Translations under genes and position numbers: made by a program
Shown here: positions 53,759-61,939 of the stretch, in pieces
How the letters are laid out: the number at the start of each line of letters is the position of its first letter
Numbering within the stretch: the stretch's first letter is position 1
Source of the DNA: Streptomyces sp. NBC_01803
Lineage (GTDB): Bacteria > Actinomycetota > Actinomycetes > Streptomycetales > Streptomycetaceae
Direction of reading: 5' to 3'
Length of the DNA: 64,000 bases
NCBI RefSeq assembly: GCF_035917415.1
Contig: NZ_CP109073.1
Coordinates: 62,001 to 126,000, forward strand
The notes under the pieces: model-generated
Told to the model about the DNA's origin: nothing
The model's input: only the letters and a program-made list of their open reading frames with translations
The model's database searches: none

Positions 53759-54502
53759 TCACGGCGCCGGCCGGTGGCCGGCGAACATGGTGCGTTCGCG
53801 TCCGCCGTTCTCCCGCACCGTGGTGACCCGGAAACCGGCCGCGCCCAGCAGACGCTGCCAGTCGGCGACCGGGAACAGGCCGGTGACGTGTGTCTCGTGC
53901 GCGGCGCGGACGGTTCCGTCGGCCTCCCTGAGGGTGAAGGTGTATTCCGTGCGCACCGTGGTCGCCCCGGGCTCGGGCGGCAGGCTCCACTCAAGGTAGC
54001 GGGCACCGCCGCCGTCGTCCGCGTCACTGCCCCCGCAGTCGGTCAACGGCTCGAACGTGTCGGCGACGTGGTCGGGGAAGAACACGGCGACACCGCCGGG
54101 ACGGCAGTGCTCGAAGGCCGTGCGGAACGCGGCGGACAGGTCTCGTGGCGTGGTCATGTAGTCGATGGCGTCGTGCACCAGCACCGCGTCGAACGCGCGG
54201 CCCAGCCGCAGGTCGCGCATGTCGCCCGGCAAGTGCTCGACGCCCGGGTTGAGTTCACGGGAGACGGCGAGCATCTGCGGGGAGAGGTCGACGAGCGTCA
54301 TCGTGTACCGCGGCCGCAGGTGGGAGGCCAGGTGCCCGCCGCCGCTGCCCAGTTCCAGCACCTCCCGCACGGGACGCCCGGCCAGCGCGAACAGCTCGGC
54401 GGCGATCCCGGCGTCCTCCTCGTACACCTCGACCGGCGAGATCAGCGGCCACCAGCGGGCCAGGTCGCCGTACAGCCGCGCGCCCGGGCCGGGCATCGTC
54501 AT
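53759..54502 (-). CDS. Class I SAM-dependent methyltransferase
   Basis: A 247-residue methyltransferase: MTMPGPGARLYGDLARWWPL, motif I VLELGSGGGHLASHL, TMTLVDLSPQMLAVSRELNP, GDMRDLRLGRAFDAVLVHDA, and a C-terminal beta region (GLFPVADWQRLLGAAGFRVT). Soluble; substrate unknown. ATG 54502 (with a second ATG two codons later). It seems monocistronic with unrelated remnants on both sides. Confidence 0.85.
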   Translation of the reverse strand: MTMPGPGARLYGDLARWWPLISPVEVYEEDAGIAAELFALAGRPVREVLELGSGGGHLASHLRPRYTMTLVDLSPQMLAVSRELNPGVEHLPGDMRDLRLGRAFDAVLVHDAIDYMTTPRDLSAAFRTAFEHCRPGGVAVFFPDHVADTFEPLTDCGGSDADDGGGARYLEWSLPPEPGATTVRTEYTFTLREADGTVRAAHETHVTGLFPVADWQRLLGAAGFRVTTVRENGGRERTMFAGHRPAP

Positions 54503-54662
54503 ACCGTCCTGCTCTCCCGCCGCCCGCCGGTATCCTGTCCACCGGGGGACACCGGCGACGGCGGACCCGGTGCCCCTGCCCAAGATCGTAAAGCCCCCCG
54601 CCACCCCCACCGGACAGCTTGAGTTCCAGCGGTCATCGCAACACCCGTCTTCCGGGGACACG

Positions 54663-54990
54663 ATGGCCTTCGAGATCCGCAAGATCCGCGCGTCGCGGGG
54701 ACGCAAGCAGCTGGTCCGTGAGCGGGAGGAATCCTTCCGGCTCATGGACCAGGCGTGAGCAGCCGGGAAGCATGCCGGATCGTCGCCATCAACCGCCGGA
54801 CCGGCAAGCGGTGACGCGACGGCACCGCACCAACGACTCCGGCGGGCTGCGGCGGGCTGCGGCCGACCGCCGGTCGTGACGCTCCGGACGGCGGCAGCGC
54901 GACCTCGGACCGGGCCGGGCGGGTGCGGGCTTCTCACCGGGCGCGTGCCCGTGTCGCCTCCGGTAGCAGGCCCCGGTGTGGGCGCGGGCG
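54663..54990 (+). pseudogene. IS30-type transposase N-terminal remnant
   Basis: ATG 54663 opens MAFEIRKIRASRGRKQLVRE followed by REESFRLMDQ, then after a frame change SREACRIVAINRRTGKR and a stop: the N-terminal HTH of an actinobacterial IS30-family transposase. The likeness fades by about 54990; no catalytic domain remains. The rest of the stretch up to 55321 (about 330 bases) holds nothing I recognise. Confidence 0.55.
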
Positions 54991-55321
54991 ATCCTCTCAC
55001 CGGCCGCGGCCCGACGTGACCGGGCGGGGCTCCGCGGCCGGGCCCACACGCTCGAACGCCTTCTGGACGGCCAACGGCAGGTTGTACGGCGAGCCGACCG
55101 CGATGGCCGACCCCGCGAGCACCCGGCGACGGTACAAGCGCTCCCCCGTCCCGGGACGGGGCACGGGGCACGGGGCAACGGCACCGCACGCCCGGACCGC
55201 ACAGCGATCAGGCCGCCGACGCACGTCCCGTCGTCACCCGGACGAGGATCTGGGCGATCGCCGCCTCGATCACGGGCCCGGGGAGCGTCACGACACGACT
55301 GGCAGGCGTCGGAGGCAGACG

Positions 55322-55552
55322 TCACCAGTTCTCGGTGTCGCGCACCTCCTGAATGAAGGCGTTGGCGGAGGCCCCCTCGTCCACCAGGTCCGGGGCGAGG
55401 TCGATCGAGCTGAGGAGGGAGGATCCCCTGCCCTCCGTCGCCCGCCACTGCTCGGCGATGACCTGTTGCTTGTCCCGGGGCTGGCTCTCCAGCCACCGCC
55501 GGTTCTCCGGGCCGAGCTGCCGGAGGAGGTGAGCGAGCAGGTCCATGGCCAT
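55322..55552 (-). CDS. Small acidic hypothetical protein
   Basis: A 76-residue frame from ATG 55552 (CAGGAGACG upstream): MAMDLLAHLLRQLGPENRRW, then QQVIAEQWRATEGRGSSLLS and EGASANAFIQEVRDTENW. Helical, acidic, no signal. Composition and a good ribosome-binding site support a real gene; function unknown. Confidence 0.55.
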   Translation of the reverse strand: MAMDLLAHLLRQLGPENRRWLESQPRDKQQVIAEQWRATEGRGSSLLSSIDLAPDLVDEGASANAFIQEVRDTENW

Positions 55553-55632
55553 GGCCGTCTCCTGGGCGTAGGGGCGCGGGCGCGCCGACAGCATCAGCCT
55601 GCGGGAGAGGCCGGACGGGCGCGGCGCCGCGC

Positions 55633-55668
55633 GGCCGTTGTCTCACCCGGCCGGGTGAGACAACGGCC
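55633..55668. terminator. 36-bp perfect palindrome
   Basis: Bases 55633-55650 are exactly mirrored by 55651-55668 (half-site contains GTTGTCTCACCC) with no spacer. It lies 80 bases upstream of the small acidic protein gene and downstream of a decayed transporter gene on the same strand. It can act as a terminator hairpin or as an operator. Confidence 0.6.
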
Positions 55669-55899
55669 CGCCCCCGCGTCCTTTGACCGGTCCGGGCAGG
55701 CCCTCGCGGCGCGCCGGCCGGACCGGCGGCCTCGAACGGGTCCTCCCGTGCGATGCCGCCGAGGGCCTGGGAGGCCGGTCCCGTTCCCCCGCCCGGCGTG
55801 GTGCCGAACCCGCCGATGGCCGTGACGTGCGCCGGCACGCCGTATCGGCAGCCCGCGTGAGCCCGCCCAGGGTGAACACCGCGTGCAGGCCGCGCCCCG

Positions 55900-56276
55900 C
55901 ACCCCCCCGTCCACAGGCGCGTTCCACCGTCACGCCTTGGGGTGTTCCTGGCCACGTCCACGCGGGTGTCGCCGCGGGCGAACGCGGACAGGACGGCGGT
56001 GAGCAGCGGCCGGGAGCAGGAGCAGGCCACCGACGTCCACGGTGGCGCCGCCGGCGAGCACGGGCCGGCTGCCCAGCCGGGCCACCAGCCCTCCCACCAG
56101 CGGAAGCGCGGCGAACGTCCCCACGCCCAGGTCCGCCGACGCCACCGCCAGGCCGCCGGCCGACAGCCCCAGCCGGTCCCGCGCGCCGGCACCCGGGCGG
56201 CCTGGGTGGCGAAGGTGGCGCCCATGAGGGGGAACACCGTACTGACCGCGACCCGCGCGGGGGCGCGGCGCGGCAC
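55900..56276 (-). pseudogene. Decayed MFS transporter gene (N-terminal part)
   Basis: Minus-strand frames together give an MFS-like start: APARVAVSTVFPLMGATFAT, then in another frame LGLSAGGLAVASADLGVGTF and AALPLVGGLVARLGSRPVLA followed by GATVDVGGLLLLPA. The last includes the loop motif between helices 2 and 3 (GGLVARLGSRPVL). Several frameshifts and loss of the rest show it is dead. The stretch 55669-55899 holds only unclear traces. Confidence 0.5.
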
Positions 56277-56385
56277 TCGCCGCCCCCGTGCCCTCCTCCA
56301 GCGGCACCGGGGGTCCGGCCCGACCCCTTACCGGGCCGGGCCGGTGGCGCGTGGTAAGTCGGGGCGAGGCGGGTACTCGGCGCCC

Positions 56386-56613
56386 ATGAACCATCCGAGT
56401 CCCGACCCGGACCCCCGCTCCAGCCCCGGTCTCGAACCCGGCGGCGGTGTGCCGCCGGGGGAGACACCGCCGGCCGAGGGAAGCACGTCCGAAGCCGGCC
56501 CCCCGGTGGTGCCGCCCACCACCGGCAGAGGGTGGGTGGTGGTCCCCCTCGTCATCCTTCTGGTCATCGTGGTGGTCGTGGCGGCGGTCTTCCTCTTGGC
56601 CCTGCTCACCTAG
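56386..56613 (+). CDS. Small Pro-rich single-pass membrane protein (DUF6480-like)
   Basis: A 75-residue protein with a Pro/Gly/Ser-rich front (MNHPSPDPDPRSSPGLEPGG, then VPPGETPPAEGSTSEAGPP) and a C-terminal transmembrane helix (VVVPLVILLVIVVVVAAVFL). The pattern of the first 40 residues is, as I remember, that of a small Streptomyces family annotated DUF6480. ATG 56386; GGGGCGAGGCGGG precedes it. Function unknown. Confidence 0.7.
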   Translation: MNHPSPDPDPRSSPGLEPGGGVPPGETPPAEGSTSEAGPPVVPPTTGRGWVVVPLVILLVIVVVVAAVFLLALLT

Positions 56614-57041
56614 CAGGGGGGCTTGGTCCGATCCCGCGACGACCGCGGCGGCAGGGGAGGTTGATGACTATGGCCCGTCAGGCGCCTCATCAGCATGCTC
56701 ATGCCCGGGTCGCGCGAGGGTGGTGAACGGCCCAGGTCGTTTCGGACCACCAGGAGTGTCGCGTGTCTTCTCTTCCGCTGATCAGTTCCGACCTGACCAC
56801 TGACCGTCTCGTGCTGCGGCCGTGGCCGCCGCCGAGCTGAGGATGCCAAATGGGGAACAACGGCATCAACGCCGGGGACGGTCCCGGCCGCAAAACGCCC
56901 ATAGAACGACCGGGAGGCGGGACCTTCGGGGCCACCGGGCGTGCGGGGCCGACGCGGGCGTGGGCGTGGGCGTGGCGCCCGCGGGGAGGTACGCGCCGCC
57001 GACGGCCGCCGGCCCGGCGGCCCGGCCCGACATGGTGCGGG
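56614..57041. other. Intergenic region with a GNAT N-terminal stub
   Basis: About 430 bases. At 56763-56840 a short frame (VSSLPLISSDLTTDRLVLRP then WPPPS-stop) matches the very start of a RimJ-like GNAT protein (LxTxRLxLRPW), cut off after 25 residues. The rest shows no recognisable feature. Confidence 0.5.
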
Positions 57042-57548
57042 TCAGTCGGGGATGCGGGCGGCGAGGAGGGGGCCGAGGACGTGGGTGCCCGGACCGGTCC
57101 GGCCGCCGGGGCCGGGGAGCTGGGTGGTGTTGTCCACGGTGAGCGGCTCTCCGCAGTGGGCGCAGGCGGGGACGGCGGTGGTGTCCCGGCCGCAGGCGAG
57201 GTGGTGGACTCGGGCGGGGGGGCCGGCCGGGTCGGCGTACCAGCGGTCGCCCCAGTTCATGAGGGCGAGCAGGACGGGGTACAGCTCCTTGCCCTTGTCA
57301 GTGGCCCGGTAGTGGTCGCGGGGCGGGTGCCGCTGGTAGGGCTCGCGGACGAGGACGTCCTCCTCGACGAGCCGGGCGAGCCGGGCGGCCAGGACCTTGC
57401 GGGAGATGCCCAGGTCGCGGGCGAGGTCCTCGAACCGGGTGATGCCGGTGAGAACGTCACGCATGATCAGCGCGGTCCAGGCGTCGCCGAACAGGTCGGT
57501 GGCACGGGCGATGGAGCAGGCCACGTCGGTGAGCGGGATCCTGGTCAT
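57042..57548 (-). CDS. HxlR-family transcriptional regulator
   Basis: A 168-residue HxlR winged-helix protein: CSIARATDLFGDAWTALIMR, TGITRFEDLARDLGISRKVL, ARLARLVEEDVLVREPYQRH, and YRATDKGKELYPVLLALMNW. A Cys pair late in the chain (CGRDTTAVPACAHCGE) may bind zinc or sense redox. It starts at ATG 57548, divergent from a methyltransferase gene, with a repeated palindromic motif between them. Confidence 0.92.
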   Translation of the reverse strand: MTRIPLTDVACSIARATDLFGDAWTALIMRDVLTGITRFEDLARDLGISRKVLAARLARLVEEDVLVREPYQRHPPRDHYRATDKGKELYPVLLALMNWGDRWYADPAGPPARVHHLACGRDTTAVPACAHCGEPLTVDNTTQLPGPGGRTGPGTHVLGPLLAARIPD

Positions 57549-57565
57549 GGCACGACCCTACCCGT

Positions 57566-57610
57566 GGTTCCCCGAGGCAACTCAGATGGTAGGTTCCCTC
57601 AAGGAACTCA
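57566..57610. promoter_or_regulatory. Directly repeated candidate HxlR operator
   Basis: Two 19-base sequences starting GGTTCCC and ending AACTCA begin at 57566 and 57592, 26 bases apart. The second contains the palindrome GTTCC-CTCAA-GGAAC (57593-57607). They lie between the HxlR start and the methyltransferase start. Confidence 0.6.
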
Positions 57611-57634
57611 TCCTTCGTGGGACGGAGAACGACG

Positions 57635-58408
57635 ATGGCTCATCCCCCGCGCCTCGCGCTCGACTCGGCCGCGCCCGGCACGGTCGACGGACGGCACATC
57701 CGGGCCGTGACGTTCCAGGCGGTGCGGCTGCGGTATGTCGCGGACACCCTGGCCGCGCTGACGCCGCCCGCGCCCGGGATCCGAACGCTGGTCGTCGGGA
57801 GCGGGCGCGGCCTCCTGGCGCGCGGGCTGGCGGGGCTCGGGCTGCGGGTCACCGCCGTCGACCCGTCCGGGGCCGCGACCGCGCTGGCCCGGGAGGCCGA
57901 CCGGGCGGCCGGGGCGGATCTCGCGCACGCGACCGCCTCCCCCGAGCGACTGCCCTTCGGGGACGGGGAGTTCGACCTCGTCTACGGTGCCGACACCTTC
58001 GAGATCACCCCCCACCTCGACCGGGTGGTGCGGGAGGCGGCCCGGGTGCTGGCGCCCGGCGGGCTACTGCTGTACGACACGGTCAACCGCACCTGGGTCT
58101 CCCGGCTGATCTACCTCGGCGCCTTCCAGCGCTTCCCCGCGACCCGCATCATGCCCCCGGGCCGTTACGCGGCGGAACGGCTGCGCCCACCGGCCGAGCT
58201 GGCCGAGGCGCTGGGGCGGCACGGTCTGCGCGGCGAGGACGTGTGCGCGTTCACACCGCGGAGCGTCCGGGGTCTTGTCACGGCCACCCTGGCCCGCCGG
58301 CGCGGCCGGATCACGGATGAGGAGATCCCGCCGCTGGTCGACATGGTGCTCACGCCCGGCGGCCCGCCCGTCGTCACCTACCTCGGCTACGCGCGGGCCG
58401 TCGGCTGA
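57635..58408 (+). CDS. UbiG/UbiE-type SAM-dependent methyltransferase
   Basis: A 257-residue methyltransferase: HIRAVTFQAVRLRYVADTLA, motif I LVVGSGRGLLARGL, LRVTAVDPSGAATALAREAD, ERLPFGDGEFDLVYGADTFE, and VLAPGGLLLYDTVNRTWVSR. The VNRTxxS segment is typical of UbiG-like O-methyltransferases. ATG 57635 with GGACGGAG upstream is preferred to GTG 57617. Expected to be controlled by the divergent HxlR protein. Confidence 0.88.
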   Translation: MAHPPRLALDSAAPGTVDGRHIRAVTFQAVRLRYVADTLAALTPPAPGIRTLVVGSGRGLLARGLAGLGLRVTAVDPSGAATALAREADRAAGADLAHATASPERLPFGDGEFDLVYGADTFEITPHLDRVVREAARVLAPGGLLLYDTVNRTWVSRLIYLGAFQRFPATRIMPPGRYAAERLRPPAELAEALGRHGLRGEDVCAFTPRSVRGLVTATLARRRGRITDEEIPPLVDMVLTPGGPPVVTYLGYARAVG

Positions 58409-58431
58409 TCCAAGGCCGGAAACAGGTCGTC

Positions 58432-59379
58432 TCAGCCGCCGCGGGACTGGAGCGACGCCAGGTAGGCGTTGTAGGCGACGAGCTCCCGGTCGCCGTCGCG
58501 GTCCGCGACCCGGTCCAGGCGGCGAGTGGTGCGCTGCTCGGACATGTACCACTGGATGACGAGCGCGATGAGCACCACGACGGTCGGGATCTCGCTGAAC
58601 GCCCAGGCCATGCCGCCGGCCGCGGACTGGTCCGACACGGCGTCCACCGACAGCGAGGCGGCCGGGGCGGCGAACGTGTCGACCATCGGCTCGGAGCCCA
58701 TCATCAGCGCGATGCCGAAGAAGGCGTGGAACGGCATGGTCGCGAACAGCTCCAGCATCCGCATCAGGTAGCCGGGCCGGTGCGGGCCGGGGTCGACGCC
58801 CATGATGGGCCAGAAGAAGACCAGGCCGACGGCGAGGAAGTGCAGCATCATCGCCACGTGCCCGGCCCGGGAGCCCATCAGGAAGTCGAAGAGCGGCGTG
58901 AAGTACAGCCCGTAGAGGCTGGCCACGAACAGGGGGATCGTGAAGAGCGGGCTGGTCACCACGCGGGTGTAGCGGCTGTGCAGCACGGCCACCACCAGCT
59001 CGCGCGGCCCGCGCCGGCCCCGGCCCGCCGGGGGGAGGGCGCGCAGCAGCAGGGTCGCGGGGGCGCCGAGCAGGAGCAGGATCGGCGAGACCATGCTGAT
59101 GACCATGTGCTGCGTCATGTGGGCACTGAACAGGACCATGCCGTAGTCGTTCAGCGCGGTGCAGGTGACGGCGGCGATGGAGACGACGCCGAGCGCGAAC
59201 GCCACGGTGCGCCCGACCCCCCAGGCGTCGCCGCGGCGGCGCAGCCGGACCACGCCCCAGGCGTAGAGGGCGAGGACGAGGAGGCAGCTGGACAGGAAGA
59301 CGGTGTCGGGGCTGAACTCCAGGGCGCGCGCCAGCGTGAAGGGCGGCAGGTCCGTGCCGCCGTGACCGTGGTGACCCAT
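58432..59379 (-). CDS. CtaG-type cytochrome c oxidase assembly membrane protein
   Basis: A 315-residue polytopic protein (about seven helices) of the caa3-type CtaG family. A His-rich N-terminus (MGHHGHGG) is followed by membrane segments with family motifs: VLFSAHMTQHMVISMVSPIL, LHSRYTRVVTSPLFTIPLFV, HVAMMLHFLAVGLVFFWPIM, and MPFHAFFGIALMMGSEPM. The His/Met-containing helices fit copper handling for CuB of haem-copper oxidase. It is convergent with the methyltransferase, 23 bases apart. Confidence 0.92.
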   Translation of the reverse strand: MGHHGHGGTDLPPFTLARALEFSPDTVFLSSCLLVLALYAWGVVRLRRRGDAWGVGRTVAFALGVVSIAAVTCTALNDYGMVLFSAHMTQHMVISMVSPILLLLGAPATLLLRALPPAGRGRRGPRELVVAVLHSRYTRVVTSPLFTIPLFVASLYGLYFTPLFDFLMGSRAGHVAMMLHFLAVGLVFFWPIMGVDPGPHRPGYLMRMLELFATMPFHAFFGIALMMGSEPMVDTFAAPAASLSVDAVSDQSAAGGMAWAFSEIPTVVVLIALVIQWYMSEQRTTRRLDRVADRDGDRELVAYNAYLASLQSRGG

Positions 59380-59444
59380 CCGGTGTGCTCCCGATTCGTG
59401 CCGGTTCCGCCGTCCCTACGATAGGGACGCCCTTCGCGGGGGTG

Positions 59445-60173
59445 TCAGGCGGGCTGGGTGGCGGCGGCGATCCGCTCGGCGCGCAGGGCGTCGTACCAGC
59501 GGTCGTCCACCGGCGGGAGGGCGGTGACGTCCAGGGTCACCCGCAGCAGCAGGTCGGCGATCTGCGGATTGCGGGCGAGGACGGGGCCGTGCATGTAGGT
59601 GCCGAAGACCGTGCCGGCCCAGGCGCCCTCGGTGCCGTCGCCGGTGCCGTTCCCGTTGCCGAGGCGCACCCGGGCGAACGGGCGGACGCCGGGGCCGAGC
59701 CGGGTGACGCCCTGGTGGTTCTCGAAGCCGGTGAGCTGCGGGAGGCCGAGCCTCTCGTCGACGTCGGCGAGGACATCGCCGACGCAGCGCTCTCCCCCGC
59801 CGCGGACGCTGGTCACGTCGAGGAGGCCGAGGCCGGGCTCGCGCTGGCCGAGGTCGTTGATGAACTCGTGGCCGATGATCTGGTACCCGGCGCAGACCGA
59901 GAAGATGATCGCGCCGTTCTCGGCGGCCCGGGTGAGGCCGCCGTCGCGGCGCAGCCGCTCGGCCGCCAGCCGCTGGGGGCGGTCCTCGCCGCCGCCGATG
60001 AGGTAGATGTCGCCGGAGGTGGGGACGGGCTGGTCGGAGCGGACGTCGACGCGCTCGACGGTCAGGCCGCGCTGCCGGGCGCGGCGCTCGACCACCAGGA
60101 CGTTGCCCTGGTCGCCGTAGGTGCTCAGCAGGTCCGGGTAGACCCAGACCACGCGCAGGCCGGAGCTGCTCAT
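59445..60173 (-). CDS. gatD: GatD-type glutamine amidotransferase (lipid II isoglutaminyl synthase subunit)
   Basis: A 242-residue class I-like (CobB/CobQ-type) glutaminase: VVWVYPDLLSTYGDQGNVLV, IYLIGGGEDRPQRLAAERL, nucleophile Cys94 in FSVCAGYQIIG, FENHQGVTRLG, and catalytic His195 in GTYMHGP. With MurT it amidates the alpha-carboxyl of D-Glu in lipid II. MurT is encoded immediately upstream on the same strand (76-base gap). A Gly-Asn/Gly-Thr insert around residues 172-181 is longer than in most relatives. Confidence 0.92.
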   Translation of the reverse strand: MSSSGLRVVWVYPDLLSTYGDQGNVLVVERRARQRGLTVERVDVRSDQPVPTSGDIYLIGGGEDRPQRLAAERLRRDGGLTRAAENGAIIFSVCAGYQIIGHEFINDLGQREPGLGLLDVTSVRGGGERCVGDVLADVDERLGLPQLTGFENHQGVTRLGPGVRPFARVRLGNGNGTGDGTEGAWAGTVFGTYMHGPVLARNPQIADLLLRVTLDVTALPPVDDRWYDALRAERIAAATQPA

Positions 60174-60249
60174 TGTGGTGCCGTCCTTTGCTGGAGTGCT
60201 CGGGGTGCTGGTGCTGGTGCTCTGCGGGGAGGTGCCGGCCGGATACCGG

Positions 60250-61491
60250 TCAGTTGCCCACGACGCGGCGCAGGTCCTGGAAGGCGGTGTAGTTCGCGAT
60301 GGCCTCGATACGGCCGGGAGGCAACTGCCCCACGGCCTCCTGGAGGGTGTCGCAGACGCGGAAGCCGACGCCGGCGACCTCAAGGCGGACGGCGAGGTCG
60401 AGGCGGCGGTCGCCGATGACGGCGATCGGGTGTCCGGCCAGCCGGGTGTAGTCGACGTCCCACAGCCAGGAGGTGTCCGTGCCGTCGGCGCCGCGAGCGT
60501 TGACGGAGAGGATCACGGGCGTGGGCGGCGGGTCGATCAGGGCGAACGTCTCCAGCCAGCCGGCGGGGTTCTTGGCGAGCAGCAGGCGGATGTCGCGGCC
60601 CTGGTACCCGACGATGTCGTACCGGCCGGCGACAGCGGCGACCGACTGCATCCGCTCCAGGGCGACCTGCGGGTGGATGCCGAAGGTGGCGGCCACGGCG
60701 GCGGCGGTGGCGGCGTTGGCGCGGTTGGCACGGCCGGGGAGCTGGAGGCGGATCGGCCACGGGGAGCCGTGCGGGTCGAGGACGGTGTCCCCGGAGAGCA
60801 CCCAGGTGGGCGAGGGGCGGCCGAAGCCGCATTCGGCGCAGCGCCAGGAGACGTCGTCGGGGCGGTGGAGCACGCCGCCGCAGGAGGGGCAGGACCAGGC
60901 GTCGTCCTTCCACTCCTGGCCGGCGGCGACCCAGACGACGTTGGGACTGGAGGATGCCGCCCAGACGACGAGGGGGTCGTCGGCGTTGGCGATGACGGTG
61001 GCCTTGCTGCCCTGGAGGCCCTCGCGCCAGCGCTCGGCGAGCATGCGGGTCTCGGCGGCGCGGTCGAGCTGGTCCCGGGAGAGGTTGAGCAGGGCGATCG
61101 CCTTCGGGGAGACGTCGCGGGCGACCCCGGCCAGATACTTCTCGTCGACCTCCAGGACGCCGTAGCGGGCCTTGGAGCCGTCGGAGAGGGCGGAGGTGAT
61201 GCCGGCCGGCATGTTGGCGCCCAGGGCGTTGGAGACGACCTCGCCGCCGGCGCGCAGGGCTTCCGCGATCAGCCGGGTCGTGGTGGTCTTGCCGTTGGTC
61301 GCGGAGACCAGGACCACGTCCAGGTGCCCGGCGAGTCGGGCGAGGAGATCCGGGTCGAGCTTGAGGGCCACCCGGCCCCCGATCACCGATCCGCTGCCGC
61401 GGCCCGCCGCCCGTGATACGGCCGCCGCCGCCTTGCCCGCCGTCACGGCGAGCTTGGCCCGCGCCGACAGTGGCTGCGCGCTCTCTGCCAT
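60250..61491 (-). CDS. murT: MurT lipid II isoglutaminyl synthase, ATP-dependent subunit
   Basis: A 413-residue Mur-ligase-like protein: P-loop ATNGKTTTT (Lys68), NALGANMPAGITSAL, a four-Cys zinc ribbon inserted in the central domain (C201, C204, C218, C221), GRANRANAATAAAVAATFG, and a C-terminal DUF1727 domain (LLLAKNPAGWLETFALIDPP) with the conserved Asn and Pro residues. It activates D-Glu of lipid II for amidation by GatD. ATG 61491. First gene of the murT-gatD operon. Confidence 0.95.
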   Translation of the reverse strand: MAESAQPLSARAKLAVTAGKAAAAVSRAAGRGSGSVIGGRVALKLDPDLLARLAGHLDVVLVSATNGKTTTTRLIAEALRAGGEVVSNALGANMPAGITSALSDGSKARYGVLEVDEKYLAGVARDVSPKAIALLNLSRDQLDRAAETRMLAERWREGLQGSKATVIANADDPLVVWAASSSPNVVWVAAGQEWKDDAWSCPSCGGVLHRPDDVSWRCAECGFGRPSPTWVLSGDTVLDPHGSPWPIRLQLPGRANRANAATAAAVAATFGIHPQVALERMQSVAAVAGRYDIVGYQGRDIRLLLAKNPAGWLETFALIDPPPTPVILSVNARGADGTDTSWLWDVDYTRLAGHPIAVIGDRRLDLAVRLEVAGVGFRVCDTLQEAVGQLPPGRIEAIANYTAFQDLRRVVGN

Positions 61492-61719
61492 CGTCCTTGT
61501 TCCTCCTCGCCATCGGCCAGGGTCCAGCCTATCCAGGTCGCGGGCCGGTCCGAACCGCATCGCCCCTTGTGCGGGGTGCTTCGCGGCAGTTGGGGAGGGC
61601 CGGGCGGCGCCTCCCCCATATGCGCCCGCCAGCTCTCGCTCACTCAGTGCGAGCATTAGAGTGCTTACGGTGAATGCCGTTCGGCCCCGTCCGCATCCGC
61701 GTCCGCATCGGGAGTGCTC

Positions 61720-61914
61720 ATGATCTTGTCCGTCTCGGGAGTCGTCCTGCTCGGTGTCATCGTCTTCCTGTTCTTCCGCAAGGACGGACTGAAGCTGTCG
61801 CACGCCGTGGTGTGCTCGCTGTTCGGGTTCTATCTGGCGGGCACGGCGGCGGCGCCGAGCATCGAGGCCGGGGGGGCGAGCCTGGCGAACCTGCTGGGCG
61901 GGATCACCCTGTAG
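61720..61914 (+). CDS. Small membrane protein
   Basis: A 64-residue protein with an N-terminal transmembrane helix (LSVSGVVLLGVIVFLFF), a charged turn (RKDGLKLSH), and a second hydrophobic stretch (AVVCSLFGFYLAGT); conserved-looking and typically found next to FtsK-like or conserved Streptomyces genes. ATG 61720, with GGGAG 7 bases upstream, preferred to GTG 61714. It is divergent from murT and 25 bases before the next gene, so probably co-transcribed with it. Confidence 0.75.
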   Translation: MILSVSGVVLLGVIVFLFFRKDGLKLSHAVVCSLFGFYLAGTAAAPSIEAGGASLANLLGGITL

Positions 61915-61939
61915 CCGGCGGCGGGCCGGAGGAGTCGGC

